A stretch of DNA of 26,898 nucleotides. It comes from UBA965 sp046303375. Its GTDB lineage: Bacteria > Chloroflexota > Chloroflexia > Chloroflexales > Roseiflexaceae. Below, piece by piece: positions 1-7,387 of this stretch. The DNA lies in the NCBI GenBank assembly GCA_046303375.1, contig JBKCGB010000062.1, positions 1 to 26,898 of the forward strand. The letters are read 5' to 3'. The number at the start of each line of letters is the position of its first letter. Position 1 is the first letter of the stretch. The notes under the pieces are model-generated. The model was not told the origin of the DNA. It ran no database searches and saw only the letters and a program-made list of their open reading frames with translations. Position numbers and translations under genes: made by a program.

Positions 1-98
1 TATGAAGGCGGCGTGCTTACGCTCGCCGCATCAATCCACTCAGACTCGTCGTACGCTTCCTCGAGGCGATAAAGAGCCGCACCTAAGAGTGCGGTGTA
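1..98 (-). other. structured 5' leader or start of an unidentified RNA
   Basis: The minus-strand transcript predicted from the promoter at 105-134 can form two hairpins. The first has CCGCAC (94-89) pairing GTGCGG (82-77) around a 6-base loop. The second has GCGGCG (29-24) pairing CGCCGC (13-8), with an inner two-pair step closed by the GNRA-type tetraloop GTAA. No start codon with a ribosome site leads a long frame before the edge, so this is either a long leader of a gene to the left or a non-coding RNA. I could not match it to RNase P RNA, tmRNA, 6S, SRP RNA or a common riboswitch core. A minus-strand frame stays open across the stretch (from about 143 to the edge), and a plus-strand frame ends in TAA at 70-72, so a partial CDS on either strand cannot be excluded. 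Confidence 0.3.
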
Positions 99-104
99 AA
101 ATTT

Positions 105-134
105 AGTATAAAACGATAGTAAAAAATCTGTCAA
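105..134 (-). promoter_or_regulatory. sigma70-type promoter reading off the left edge
   Basis: On the minus strand a perfect -35 box TTGACA (134-129) is followed after 18 bases by a -10 box TATACT (110-105). This predicts a start near position 98 and transcription leftward out of the window. It sits just downstream of the stop of the small minus-strand gene at 147, so it begins a new transcript. The -35 match is among the best in the window. Confidence 0.6.
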
Positions 135-146
135 GTAGGCAACAGA

Positions 147-581
147 TTACAACTCGATGAGCACTGCATGAAACCGCACACCACCATGACGTCCTAGCAC
201 GTACTTTTGTTTCGCAGTCAAACAGACTCCCATACCAGTTGTTTCTACCACCAGTCGTGATACAGCATCAGGAGCGCTAACAGCACCACCACATCTTAAC
301 TCAACATCACCTGCGTGTGATGGACGTAGTCTGGATGTACATCAATCATGAACTGATGACAATGCACACATGGCAGAATCACAAATAGGTTGGTATTGGC
401 ATCTCGCCACACTGCTGCGAATCCGGTGCGTGTGGTGGTAATCATGGTAGCAAGTGCCGTGCATTGTGCACACATGCGCCCCGCTGACGGTATGCGCAAC
501 CGCACCGCATACTGCACACGGGGGAGCAATCGGTGTCTGGTGGCATGTGGATGACGCGTGTTGGTACACACCCGCCGACAT
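147..581 (-). pseudogene. small Cys/His-rich protein, apparently frameshifted
   Basis: I do not recognise this gene. Three protein-like pieces lie in order on the minus strand but not in one frame. Piece one, from ATG 581, carries CAVCG, then HVCTMHG (about 518-458), resembling a zinc ribbon. Piece two, in another frame (about 451-310), contains AAVWRDANTNLFVILPCVHC and more Cys/His. Piece three (about 312-147) is back in the first frame and includes VELRCGGAVSAPDAVSRLVV, ending in TAA at 147-149. The first and third pieces share a frame but a TGA at 342-344 separates them. Two compensating frameshifts would restore one protein of roughly 145 residues. It could be a decayed gene, a sequencing-error artefact, or two separate small ORFs. 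High Cys and His content alone is weak evidence, because this genome is rich in TGCACA-like words. Confidence 0.3.
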
Positions 582-635
582 GTCGCACATGCACACACAA
601 GTCACCATTGCATGGTTTTCACGAAAAAAAGCCAA

Positions 636-661
636 CAAAAAAACCTGCGCAATGTGCGCAG
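636..661 (-). terminator. intrinsic terminator of tRNA-Pro
   Basis: On the minus strand CTGCGCA (661-655) pairs perfectly with TGCGCAG (651-645) around a 3-base loop and is followed by seven T (643-637). It lies 12 bases past the CCA end of tRNA-Pro, so it ends that transcript. Confidence 0.75.
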
Positions 662-672
662 ATTTTGCTGAT

Positions 673-749
673 TGGTCGGGGCGGAGGGATTCGAACCCAC
701 GACCTCACGGTCCCAAACCGTGCGCTCTACCAGGCTGAGCCACGCCCCG
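673..749 (-). tRNA. tRNA-Pro, anticodon TGG
   Basis: The 77-base minus-strand gene folds as a cloverleaf. The acceptor arm CGGGGCG (749-743) pairs CGCCCCG (683-677). The anticodon stem CACGG/CCGTG encloses the loop TTTGGGA, giving anticodon TGG, which reads CCA and, with wobble, other proline codons. The T-arm sequence GGTTCGAATCC is canonical, and the discriminator A plus the 3' CCA (675-673) are encoded. It has its own promoter (761-789) and terminator (636-661), so it is a single-gene transcript, divergent from pyrD. Confidence 0.97.
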
Positions 750-760
750 ACGTGCTTTGC

Positions 761-789
761 ATTGTACGCTATGGCGCACACAATGTCAA
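761..789 (-). promoter_or_regulatory. promoter of tRNA-Pro
   Basis: Minus-strand -35 TTGACA (789-784) and -10 TACAAT (766-761) are separated by exactly 17 bases. The predicted start near 754 is only a few bases before the mature tRNA 5' end at 749, so little 5' processing would be needed. Confidence 0.75.
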
Positions 790-820
790 CGCTAAATAGC
801 ATGATTGGTCAAAATGTGCG

Positions 821-826
821 TATAAT
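821..826 (+). promoter_or_regulatory. -10 box TATAAT upstream of pyrD
   Basis: A perfect TATAAT lies 35 bases before the pyrD ATG at 861. No convincing -35 box stands at 16-18 bases. It supports the internal start at 861 over longer in-frame extensions that would run back into the tRNA gene. Confidence 0.45.
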
Positions 827-860
827 TCCCACAAATAGGATTTCTACGAGTGGGGGTACT

Positions 861-1925
861 ATGCTTTATCCGCTGTTGCGTAATGCGCTTTTTTCGATGG
901 ATGCAGAAGTCGCTCATGAGCGCACAGCGGCGTTGCTACGCATGGCGAGTCGCACACCGGGCATGGCGGCCATGATGCGGGGCATCTTTCGCCCAGCCAC
1001 GCAGGGGTTGAGCCAACAGATTGCCGGCATGACCTTTGCCCACCCGATTGGGCTGGCGGCCGGCTTTGACAAACACGCTGACCTGACACATGGCATGGCG
1101 TTGCTCGGCTTTAGTCACATCGAGGTAGGCACTGTCACGCCACGCCCTCAAGACGGCAATCCCAAACCGCGCATGTTTCGCTTGCCTGCTGATGCGGGGC
1201 TGATCAATCGCATGGGGTTTAACAGTGCGGGTATGGATGTGGTCGCCGCGCGCCTGGCACAACGCCCACTCTCATTACCGATCGGGATCAACATTGGCAA
1301 AAACCGCGACACCGAGCTGGCACAGGCCACAAGTGACTATCTCGCCGCATTCCAACGGCTTGCACCGCTTGCTGACTACGTGGCCGTCAACATTTCGTCT
1401 CCCAACACCCCTGGGCTACGCCAGCTCCACGAAACACACGCGCTGCACGAGCTTTTGACGGTCCTGCGTGATGCCAACCAGTGGCAGCGCCCGATTTTTC
1501 TCAAAATATCACCCGACGAAAGTGTGGCACAACTGACGCAAGTCGTTGAGACGGCACTTGATGCTGGAATTACCGGCATCATCGCCACCAATACCACAGT
1601 AGCTCGCCCAGCGAGTCTGACCAGTCCCTTGGCTGCTGAAACCGGTGGATTGAGTGGAGCACCCTTGCGCGACGCTGCCCTGACCACGTTGCGCCATGTG
1701 GCACGCCTCACCGACGGGCGGATCCCGATCATCAGTGTGGGTGGAATCAGCACAGCAGCAGATGTATATACGCGCCTGAAAGCCGGGGCCAGCCTGGTAC
1801 AGCTCTACACTGCCATGGTCTACTATGGACCAGCCATTGCGGCACACTTGTCGTGGGCGCTAGCTGGTCTGATGCGGCGCGATGGCGTCAGTGATATTCG
1901 GCACGTCATTGGCATCGAACGCTAA
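861..1925 (+). CDS. pyrD: dihydroorotate dehydrogenase (quinone), class 2
   Basis: This FMN enzyme oxidises dihydroorotate to orotate, the fourth step of pyrimidine synthesis, passing electrons to membrane quinone. The 354-residue product has the class 2 pattern: an N-terminal amphipathic region (MLYPLLRNALFSMDAEVAHE) for membrane and quinone contact, then HPIGLAAGFDKHAD (residues 61-74), GTVTPRPQDGNPKPRMFRLP (90-109), IGINIGKNRDT (141-151) and NISSPNTPGLR (178-188) containing the catalytic serine. FMN phosphate-binding segments (ISVGGI, then GASLVQLYTAMVY) close the barrel. The start at 861 is chosen because a TATAAT lies at 821-826, a G-rich ribosome site (GTGGGGG) precedes it, and family proteins begin at this point; the frame is open upstream but overlaps the tRNA. 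The gene stands alone and converges on the GH13 gene with overlapping stop codons. Confidence 0.95.
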   Translation: MLYPLLRNALFSMDAEVAHERTAALLRMASRTPGMAAMMRGIFRPATQGLSQQIAGMTFAHPIGLAAGFDKHADLTHGMALLGFSHIEVGTVTPRPQDGNPKPRMFRLPADAGLINRMGFNSAGMDVVAARLAQRPLSLPIGINIGKNRDTELAQATSDYLAAFQRLAPLADYVAVNISSPNTPGLRQLHETHALHELLTVLRDANQWQRPIFLKISPDESVAQLTQVVETALDAGITGIIATNTTVARPASLTSPLAAETGGLSGAPLRDAALTTLRHVARLTDGRIPIISVGGISTAADVYTRLKAGASLVQLYTAMVYYGPAIAAHLSWALAGLMRRDGVSDIRHVIGIER

Positions 1926-3349
1926 CGCCGTGCCACCAACAAGACTGCGCCACCATGTGCAGGGACTTTGACACGCTGGATGCGTTGGTTGGTGACCACG
2001 TAACTCCACGCACTCAGCTGGTCGTGGAGCAGCATTTCGTCGTCAATGCCGAGACCGCTGAGCAATATGTCGAGGGCAGCATCATCGTCACTGGCGTTGA
2101 GTGCCACCACCAGGATTTCGCGGTCGAGCATGCGTGCATATGCGAGGGTACGGCCACTTTCGCGGGCATGAATCAACATCAGGCGCCCTTGACGCAGTGC
2201 AGCAAAACGCTGACGCAATGCGACACACGTACGTACCCACTCACGCAAACCTTGATTCCAATGCTGTACGTTCCAATCAAAGGCTGCCCGGTTCAACGGG
2301 TCATTGCCCCCCTTGAGACCGATTTCGTCGCCGTAGTAGATACACGGGGCACCAACATACGTCATCACAAAGAGCATTGCGGTTTTGAGTTGTTCAACGT
2401 TACCTTGGGCTAATGTGAGAAATCGTTCTGTATCGTGGCTACTCATGACGTTGAACGCAGTCTGCACGTGGTCACGTGCATAGCGCTGTAGTTCGTGCTC
2501 AATACCTGCAGTAAACGCATGCACACCGATGTCTCGTTTGGCAAAAAAATCGACCATGAGTGTGCGTACCGGATAATTCATCACCGCATCAAACTGCGTG
2601 CCATCAAGCCACGGTGTGGCATCATCCCAGATTTCTCCGACGATATAGGCGTCGGGGTTGGCGCGCTTGACTGCCACACGGAAGTCACGCCAAAACGAGT
2701 GATCGGTGATTTCGTTGGGCACGTCGAGGCGCCAGCCATCAATACCGAATTTAATCCAGTAGACGGCCACATCAAGCAAAAATTGCCGGACCGGCTGATA
2801 CGCAACATTGAGCTTGGGGAGCGCCCGGATATTCTGCCAGCTCGCATAGCCGGCAGGCTGGGTGTCATCGTAGGGGGACAACGGAAAGGAATCAATGTAA
2901 AACCATTCGCGGTAGGGCGAGTCTGCGCCGTTTTCAAGCACATGATGGAATGGCCAAAATCCACGGCCACAATGGTTGAATACCCCATCTAGGATAATTT
3001 TGATGCCTGCAGCATGCGCTTTATCGAGCAGTGAACGAAACGCTGCATCACCACCAAGTAACGGGTCTACATGGTAATAATCGTCGGTATGATAGCGGTG
3101 ATTGCTGGCTGAGACAAAAATAGGTGTCAAATAGAGCGCGGTAATACCTATTTCTTTGAGATAGGGAATCTGCACCTCGATACCGTATAAATCTCCGCCC
3201 ATATAACAATGCTGTGTGGGTATTGAGCCCCACGGTGCAAAGGCAGCAACTTGTGGGTTTTTACTACTTTTGCAAAACCGATCAGGAAAAATCTGATAAA
3301 ACACGGCATCAGACACCCATTCGGGCACTGGAAAAAATTCAGTCGTCAT
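1922..3349 (-). CDS. GH13 alpha-amylase family hydrolase, neopullulanase/cyclomaltodextrinase-like
   Basis: A 475-residue glycoside hydrolase family 13 enzyme expected to cleave alpha-1,4 (possibly also alpha-1,6) bonds in maltooligosaccharides. All conserved regions are visible: DGVFNH (121-126), GWRLDVPNE with nucleophile Asp209, VGEIW with acid/base Glu239, and SSHD with transition-state Asp306. Region V reads LPKLN (178-181 area), close to the MPKLN signature of the GH13_20 neopullulanase/maltogenic amylase subfamily. The protein begins almost at the barrel (VFYQIFPDRF at 17-25), so it lacks the roughly 120-residue N-terminal CBM34-type dimerisation domain many GH13_20 enzymes carry. No signal peptide is seen, so it is probably cytoplasmic. 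The start at 3349 (MTTEFF) is preferred over upstream in-frame starts because a -10 box TATAAT lies at 3391-3386. Substrate is not decidable from sequence. Confidence 0.9.
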   Translation of the reverse strand: MTTEFFPVPEWVSDAVFYQIFPDRFCKSSKNPQVAAFAPWGSIPTQHCYMGGDLYGIEVQIPYLKEIGITALYLTPIFVSASNHRYHTDDYYHVDPLLGGDAAFRSLLDKAHAAGIKIILDGVFNHCGRGFWPFHHVLENGADSPYREWFYIDSFPLSPYDDTQPAGYASWQNIRALPKLNVAYQPVRQFLLDVAVYWIKFGIDGWRLDVPNEITDHSFWRDFRVAVKRANPDAYIVGEIWDDATPWLDGTQFDAVMNYPVRTLMVDFFAKRDIGVHAFTAGIEHELQRYARDHVQTAFNVMSSHDTERFLTLAQGNVEQLKTAMLFVMTYVGAPCIYYGDEIGLKGGNDPLNRAAFDWNVQHWNQGLREWVRTCVALRQRFAALRQGRLMLIHARESGRTLAYARMLDREILVVALNASDDDAALDILLSGLGIDDEMLLHDQLSAWSYVVTNQRIQRVKVPAHGGAVLLVARR

Positions 3350-3385
3350 GGCATATCCCATTGTGGCAACGATGGTCTTGTGCGT

Positions 3386-3391
3386 ATTATA
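3386..3391 (-). promoter_or_regulatory. -10 box TATAAT upstream of the GH13 gene
   Basis: Minus-strand TATAAT 37 bases before the chosen ATG at 3349. No clear -35 box. It is divergent from the pth -10 box at 3444, the two being about 52 bases apart, so the intergenic space is a compact back-to-back promoter region. Confidence 0.45.
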
Positions 3392-3443
3392 CCCCATCAC
3401 TTTCACGTCCCATCGTTGCCTGCACAACATGAGCACAGTACGG

Positions 3444-3449
3444 TATAAT
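3444..3449 (+). promoter_or_regulatory. -10 box TATAAT upstream of pth
   Basis: Perfect TATAAT preceded by CGG, 42 bases before the pth ATG at 3492. A TTGCCT at 3416-3421 is a possible -35, but the 22-base spacing is too long to be convincing. Confidence 0.45.
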
Positions 3450-3491
3450 CAAAAGGATATCTATGATGATGCGCACGATGTAGAGGCATGC

Positions 3492-4055
3492 ATGAGTACG
3501 TGGTTGTTGGTTGGACTCGGGAATCCAGGTGCACAATATGTCAATACCCGACACAACATCGGCTTTGAGATACTCGATGCATTTGCGGCCAAACATGCGC
3601 TTCAGAGTGCGGGCACACGGGCACAAGCCAAGCTGAGTAGTGGTACCATTGCTGGCCACAAAATCATCTGCGCCTGGCCACAGACCTACATGAACCGCAG
3701 TGGTATTGCGGTGAGTGGGCTGGCCAACTGGTACAAAGTGCCACTTAACCACGTGGTCATTGTGTATGATGACCTCGATTTGCCATTTGCCAATATGCGT
3801 CTGCGTGAAAAAGGCAGCGCCGGCACCCACAACGGCATGCGTTCGATTGTGCAGCTGCTGGGGAGCACGGAGTTTGCGCGGTTACGCGTGGGCATCGGCA
3901 AGGTGCCGGCAGGTTGGGATGCATATGGCTACGTACTAGGCAAATTCGCTGGCGACGAAGCCAACGAGATCCCCAGCCTGTGCCTGAAAGCCAGCGACGC
4001 ACTGACTCACATCATCGAACACGGCATGATTTCGGCGATGAATCGCTACAATTAA
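3492..4055 (+). CDS. pth: peptidyl-tRNA hydrolase
   Basis: Pth releases peptides from tRNAs that fall off stalled ribosomes, recycling tRNA. The 187-residue product matches the bacterial family length and motifs: VGLGNPGAQYVNTRHNIGFE (residues 7-26) with catalytic His21, TYMNRSG with the substrate-binding Asn, VYDDLDLPFANMRLREKGSAG and GTHNGMRSI. The start at 3492 places the conserved WLLVGLGNPG at the N terminus; the frame is open upstream to 3348 but that would cross the promoter at 3444. An AGAGGC just upstream is a modest ribosome site. It appears to be a single-gene unit, ended by the long hairpin at 4085-4118 that it shares with the convergent sugar kinase. Confidence 0.96.
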   Translation: MSTWLLVGLGNPGAQYVNTRHNIGFEILDAFAAKHALQSAGTRAQAKLSSGTIAGHKIICAWPQTYMNRSGIAVSGLANWYKVPLNHVVIVYDDLDLPFANMRLREKGSAGTHNGMRSIVQLLGSTEFARLRVGIGKVPAGWDAYGYVLGKFAGDEANEIPSLCLKASDALTHIIEHGMISAMNRYN

Positions 4056-4084
4056 TTGCACATCAGGTGGGGGAGTATTGATAC

Positions 4085-4118
4085 GGCGGTCAGCGCGGGG
4101 AACCCCGCGCGGACCGCC
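4085..4118. terminator. long GC-rich hairpin between convergent pth and GHMP kinase
   Basis: GGCGGTC (4085-4091) pairs with GACCGCC (4112-4118) and GCGCGGG (4093-4099) with CCCGCGC (4104-4110), separated by one A/G mismatch, around a GAAC loop. It lies 30 bases past the pth stop and 7 bases past the kinase stop on the other strand. There is no T tract on either side, so it is either a bidirectional terminator of non-canonical type or an RNA 3'-end stabiliser. Confidence 0.6.
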
Positions 4119-4124
4119 GGCACA

Positions 4125-5132
4125 TTATTCGTCGGTGTCGATGTGCCAGGCGTGCACACCCTGCGTCGTAAACGAGAAATGGCGCACTTGCATGCCTGCA
4201 TCGTTGAGCACACGCTCCATTTCGAGACGGCGTTCAAACGGACAGGCAATCACCATAAAACCACCACCACCCGCTCCAGTGATTTTGCCACCCCAAGCAC
4301 CGTGCTGACGGGCTTTGGCGTAGATTTCATCGACGACGGGAGGCGCAATATATGGCGAGAAGGCTTTTTTGACTTCCCAGGCGTCATGGAGCAGGCGCCC
4401 AAAATCCGCGATGCGTTTGGCACGCAATAGCTTGACTGATTCGTCCACAAAGGCCTTGGTTTCGTCGTGGTAGCGCAACGTATCACCCTGTCTGAGGCGT
4501 GACACTTGGTCTTTGACCAACTGCTCAGTCAGCAGTTTGCGACTGCCAATATAGCCGATGAGCAGACTGCTTTCGAGTTCGAGCAAGGCGGCCGGATCAC
4601 TCAAGACCGGCTCGACGATCACGCCGTTTTTGCTGAAGTGGTAGACACTCATGCCACCAAAGGCCGCCGCATATTGGTCTTGGCGACCGCCAGGGATGCC
4701 CAAGTCGACACGCTCGATGCGAAAGGCGAGCTCGGCCAGCTCATGGGGAGTCATCGGCTTGTGAAAGGCCTCACCCATTAGTTTGAGCATGCTTACCACC
4801 AGTGCCGATGATGAGCCGAGCCCGCTACCGGGGGGCACGTCCGAGAACATCGTGACTTCGACACCACGCGCCTCGGGCATGGCATCGAGCACGGCCTGTG
4901 GTAGGCTCAGTTTGCCGTCCCAATGACCAGTCACATTACGGCTGACTTCTTCGAGATCGAGTGAACGGATGGTCACCGCACCGTCGTCACTGAAGCGCAT
5001 CATGCAGCGCACATATTTGTCAATGGTACAATTCAAGACTTTGCCGCCGTGTTCCTCGGCATAGGGGCTGACATCGGTGCCACCCCCGAAGAACCCAATG
5101 CGCATCGGCGCCTTGGCTTTGTAGATTCGCAT
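4125..5132 (-). CDS. GHMP-family sugar kinase, heptose-7-phosphate kinase-like
   Basis: A 335-residue kinase of the galactose/homoserine/mevalonate/phosphomevalonate superfamily. Visible motifs are an N-terminal substrate loop (APMRIGFFGGGTDVSPY, residues 8-24), the ATP-binding P-loop PPGSGLGSSSA (100-110), GGRQDQYAAAFGG (148-160) and the C-terminal KITGAGGGGFM glycine motif. The pattern APxRIgFfGGGTD with GGRQDQYAA resembles D-glycero-alpha-D-manno-heptose-7-phosphate kinase (HddA) and related L-fucokinase domains, which feed nucleotide-sugar pathways for surface glycans. The actual sugar is unclear because no glycan genes lie nearby. Start: ATG 5132, with GTG 5138 as an in-frame alternative. 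It follows the M24 peptidase by about 50 bases; a possible minus -10 TATACT (5174-5169) lies in that gap, so it may have its own transcript. Confidence 0.85.
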   Translation of the reverse strand: MRIYKAKAPMRIGFFGGGTDVSPYAEEHGGKVLNCTIDKYVRCMMRFSDDGAVTIRSLDLEEVSRNVTGHWDGKLSLPQAVLDAMPEARGVEVTMFSDVPPGSGLGSSSALVVSMLKLMGEAFHKPMTPHELAELAFRIERVDLGIPGGRQDQYAAAFGGMSVYHFSKNGVIVEPVLSDPAALLELESSLLIGYIGSRKLLTEQLVKDQVSRLRQGDTLRYHDETKAFVDESVKLLRAKRIADFGRLLHDAWEVKKAFSPYIAPPVVDEIYAKARQHGAWGGKITGAGGGGFMVIACPFERRLEMERVLNDAGMQVRHFSFTTQGVHAWHIDTDE

Positions 5133-5183
5133 AATCACCGCATCCCGTTCACAAACAGAGCTACAGGCAGTATACCACGCACA

Positions 5184-6425
5184 TCACTGACGCTGGCCTT
5201 TCAGCGTGATGATAAGCTCCTTGGAAAAATCCGTCAGGCTCTCAAACTGCCCATCAGGGCGGCACCAATAGGTGTCTTCGATGCGGACTCCCATACCACG
5301 GCTAGGGTAGTACAAGCCGGGCTCCACCGTAAAGACGGCTCCAGGTACCAGCACGTCACCACGATCAGCAAATGATGGGAAGCCGAAGTCTTCGTGTACT
5401 TCCAGTCCCAACCCGTGGCCGAGCGAATGAATGTACCCCTCTTCAATGGGGTACGTGGTGGCGATAGTATCGTGGCCACGCTCGGCAAAGTAGTTGCATA
5501 CCAACGTCTGATAGGGCTTGGTAGGCGCGCCTGATTCGAATTCCTGCACCACCGCATGGAACGATCCCAGCACGTCGTCGTAGAGCTGCTGTAGGGCCGG
5601 TGGCGCAAAGTCGATGGCAAAGGTGCGCGTCATGTCGTGATGATAGCCGGATGCGTCTTTGGGGAAGATGTCAAAGACGATGGCTTCGCCCCGTTTGAGC
5701 TCCATGGTGTCTTCGCCACGGGCATGAGGCAAGCCAGCGTCGCGCCCCTGCGCAAAAATCGTCCCCTCGCCAACCATACCCCGCGCCGCCAGTTCGCGGT
5801 CGATGACCTGGCGCACAGCGCCGATGGTCAGGCGGCGCCCCGTGCGGGCATCACACACGTAGTCGCCATCAGCGACACCGGCCGCAATGAAGTCCACGGC
5901 AGCCTGCACGACTTCGCACGTTTTGCGTCCCACCGCCCGCATGGCTTCGACTTCGATGTCGTCTTTGGTGAGGCGGGCGGCGCTGAGGATGTCTTTGTCG
6001 TATTCGGCCACAAATTCCACGTCGGGCACGGCCTGCTCGAGCAGGCGTTGCATGGCCAGAAATGGGCCCACCTGCACCGTGCCATAGAGCCCGACGCGCC
6101 CACGCACGCCCAGGTCACTGAGCATTTGGCGACGCAACTCGACGCGTGCGCCGAGGCGATCGGGGATACGGCTCATAATCTCGCGCACATTCCAACGGCT
6201 CGACGAGACACACACCAAGCCAGTTTCTTCGGCTTGTAGACGTTCCCAGTCACTATGGATGAGCATGGCCGGCTCACCGCGCTTTTTGATGACGGTTCCC
6301 ACCACGTGCGCACCACGCACAAAGTAGTTGAAAGCCGGGTTGGCAGCACCCAGGCCGTCAGGTCCCTCGACAATAATGGCATCGAGGTTGCGTTCAGCCA
6401 TCAAACGGTCTAAATCACGCTGCAT
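5184..6425 (-). CDS. M24-family metallopeptidase (Xaa-Pro aminopeptidase/prolidase-like)
   Basis: A 413-residue two-domain protein: a creatinase-like N-terminal domain (about residues 1-150) and a C-terminal pita-bread metallopeptidase domain. The dinuclear metal ligands are in place: Asp in VFDIFP and Asp in YHHDMTRTF, His in HSLGHGLGLEVHEDF, Glu in FTVEPGLYYP and Glu in GVRIEDTYW. This supports release of N-terminal residues from peptides with proline at position two, or Xaa-Pro dipeptide cleavage, in the cytoplasm; exact specificity cannot be read. Start: ATG 6425 is preceded by GAGGAGA, a strong ribosome site. This start lies 8 bases inside the end of nfo and the two genes overlap by 11 bases, so translation is probably coupled. 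Confidence 0.9.
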   Translation of the reverse strand: MQRDLDRLMAERNLDAIIVEGPDGLGAANPAFNYFVRGAHVVGTVIKKRGEPAMLIHSDWERLQAEETGLVCVSSSRWNVREIMSRIPDRLGARVELRRQMLSDLGVRGRVGLYGTVQVGPFLAMQRLLEQAVPDVEFVAEYDKDILSAARLTKDDIEVEAMRAVGRKTCEVVQAAVDFIAAGVADGDYVCDARTGRRLTIGAVRQVIDRELAARGMVGEGTIFAQGRDAGLPHARGEDTMELKRGEAIVFDIFPKDASGYHHDMTRTFAIDFAPPALQQLYDDVLGSFHAVVQEFESGAPTKPYQTLVCNYFAERGHDTIATTYPIEEGYIHSLGHGLGLEVHEDFGFPSFADRGDVLVPGAVFTVEPGLYYPSRGMGVRIEDTYWCRPDGQFESLTDFSKELIITLKGQRQ

Positions 6426-7278
6426 CTGCAGTCTCCTCTGCCAAGGCACGCAAACGTGCCAAGTTGGCAATATCGTCGTCAGGATCAGTGTCTTTGGGTG
6501 TTTCGAGAATCCACGGCACAGCCCGCACGGCGGAATGGCGCATCAGGTTACGGAACCCGTCCAGTCCCACAAAGCCGTGACCGATGTGGGTGTGGCGGTC
6601 GAGATGGCTACCGATGTCTTTTTGGGCGTCGTTGGCGTGGATGACTTTGAGGCGCGCTAAACCAATGGTGGCATCGAATTCGGCCAGCATGGCAGCACAA
6701 CTTTCAGGCGTGCGGAATTCGTAACCCGCCACCAGAATGTGGCAGGTGTCGAGACAAACGGCCAAACGCTCAGGGTATTTGCTGCCTGCAATAATAGCAG
6801 CCAGCTCGGCAAACGAGCGCCCAAGTGTGGTCCCCTGACCTGCGGTGGTTTCGAGGAGCACGGTGACGTCGGAAGCACCATCCATGGCCAAGACAGCGTC
6901 GAGCCCAGCAATGATGCGTGCGAGGCCTGTTTGGACACCACTACCCACGTGTGCACCGGGGTGCGTGACCAGATAGGGGATACCCAGCTGGCTACAGCGC
7001 ACGAGTTCATCATGGAAGGCATTTTTGGACTTGGCAAAGAGCAGGTCGTCAGGGGATGCAAGGTTGATGAGGTACGAGTCGTGGACGACCAACGGCGCCA
7101 TGCCACTCTGTGCGGATGCCTCACGAAATGCGGTGATTTCGGCATCGCTGAGCGGTTTGGCTTGCCATTGTTGCTGGTTTTTGCTAAAAATCTGGATGGT
7201 GTCGCACCCAGCCGCTTTGCCATTGGCAAAGGCCCGCGCTAGCCCACCCGATGTAGAGACGTGTGCACCGAATTTCAT
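6415..7278 (-). CDS. nfo: endonuclease IV (AP endonuclease)
   Basis: Nfo cuts DNA 5' of abasic sites and removes 3' blocking groups in base-excision repair. The 287-residue product shows the trinuclear zinc barrel: KFGAHVSTSGGL at the N terminus, then His ligands in VVHDSYLINLAS and VTHPGAHVGSG, Glu in LLETTAGQGTTLG, Asp and His in CLDTCHILVAGY, the HANDAQKDIGSHLDRHTHIG segment with His and Asp ligands, and Glu in ILETPKD. Start at ATG 7278 places MKFGAHVS first, as in the family, with GAAAGGG as ribosome site and a minus -10 TATACT at 7308-7303. It leads a two- or three-gene unit with the M24 peptidase and perhaps the sugar kinase. No functional link among them is obvious. Confidence 0.95.
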   Translation of the reverse strand: MKFGAHVSTSGGLARAFANGKAAGCDTIQIFSKNQQQWQAKPLSDAEITAFREASAQSGMAPLVVHDSYLINLASPDDLLFAKSKNAFHDELVRCSQLGIPYLVTHPGAHVGSGVQTGLARIIAGLDAVLAMDGASDVTVLLETTAGQGTTLGRSFAELAAIIAGSKYPERLAVCLDTCHILVAGYEFRTPESCAAMLAEFDATIGLARLKVIHANDAQKDIGSHLDRHTHIGHGFVGLDGFRNLMRHSAVRAVPWILETPKDTDPDDDIANLARLRALAEETADAA

Positions 7279-7302
7279 GGGAACCCTTTCTGACTTTTGT
7301 TC

Positions 7303-7308
7303 AGTATA
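7303..7308 (-). promoter_or_regulatory. -10 box TATACT upstream of nfo
   Basis: Minus-strand TATACT 25 bases before the nfo ATG at 7278. No clear -35. It is back to back with the plus-strand TACAAT at 7348-7353 that probably serves the next operon. Confidence 0.4.
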
Positions 7309-7387
7309 ACACCGCCACATTTGCATGTGTACATCTGCTGAATACAGTACAATACAGACAGGTATTTTGCATAGAGGATACAACACG

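Noticed and set aside
342..344. TGA as a selenocysteine codon in the small minus-strand gene
   Set aside because: The residues just before the TGA look out of frame, I see no convincing SECIS hairpin after it, and two frameshifts explain the pieces better.
672..860. Longer pyrD frame starting at 672
   Set aside because: It would be translated through the antisense of tRNA-Pro and across the TATAAT at 821-826, and the extra 63 residues do not resemble class 2 PyrD N termini.
2495..2992. 165-codon plus-strand frame inside the GH13 gene
   Set aside because: It lies wholly antisense to a gene with all GH13 catalytic motifs; no family features of its own.
5637..6239. 200-codon plus-strand frame inside the M24 peptidase
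   Set aside because: Antisense to the metal-ligand motifs of the peptidase; His/Gly/Ala-rich composition typical of a shadow frame.
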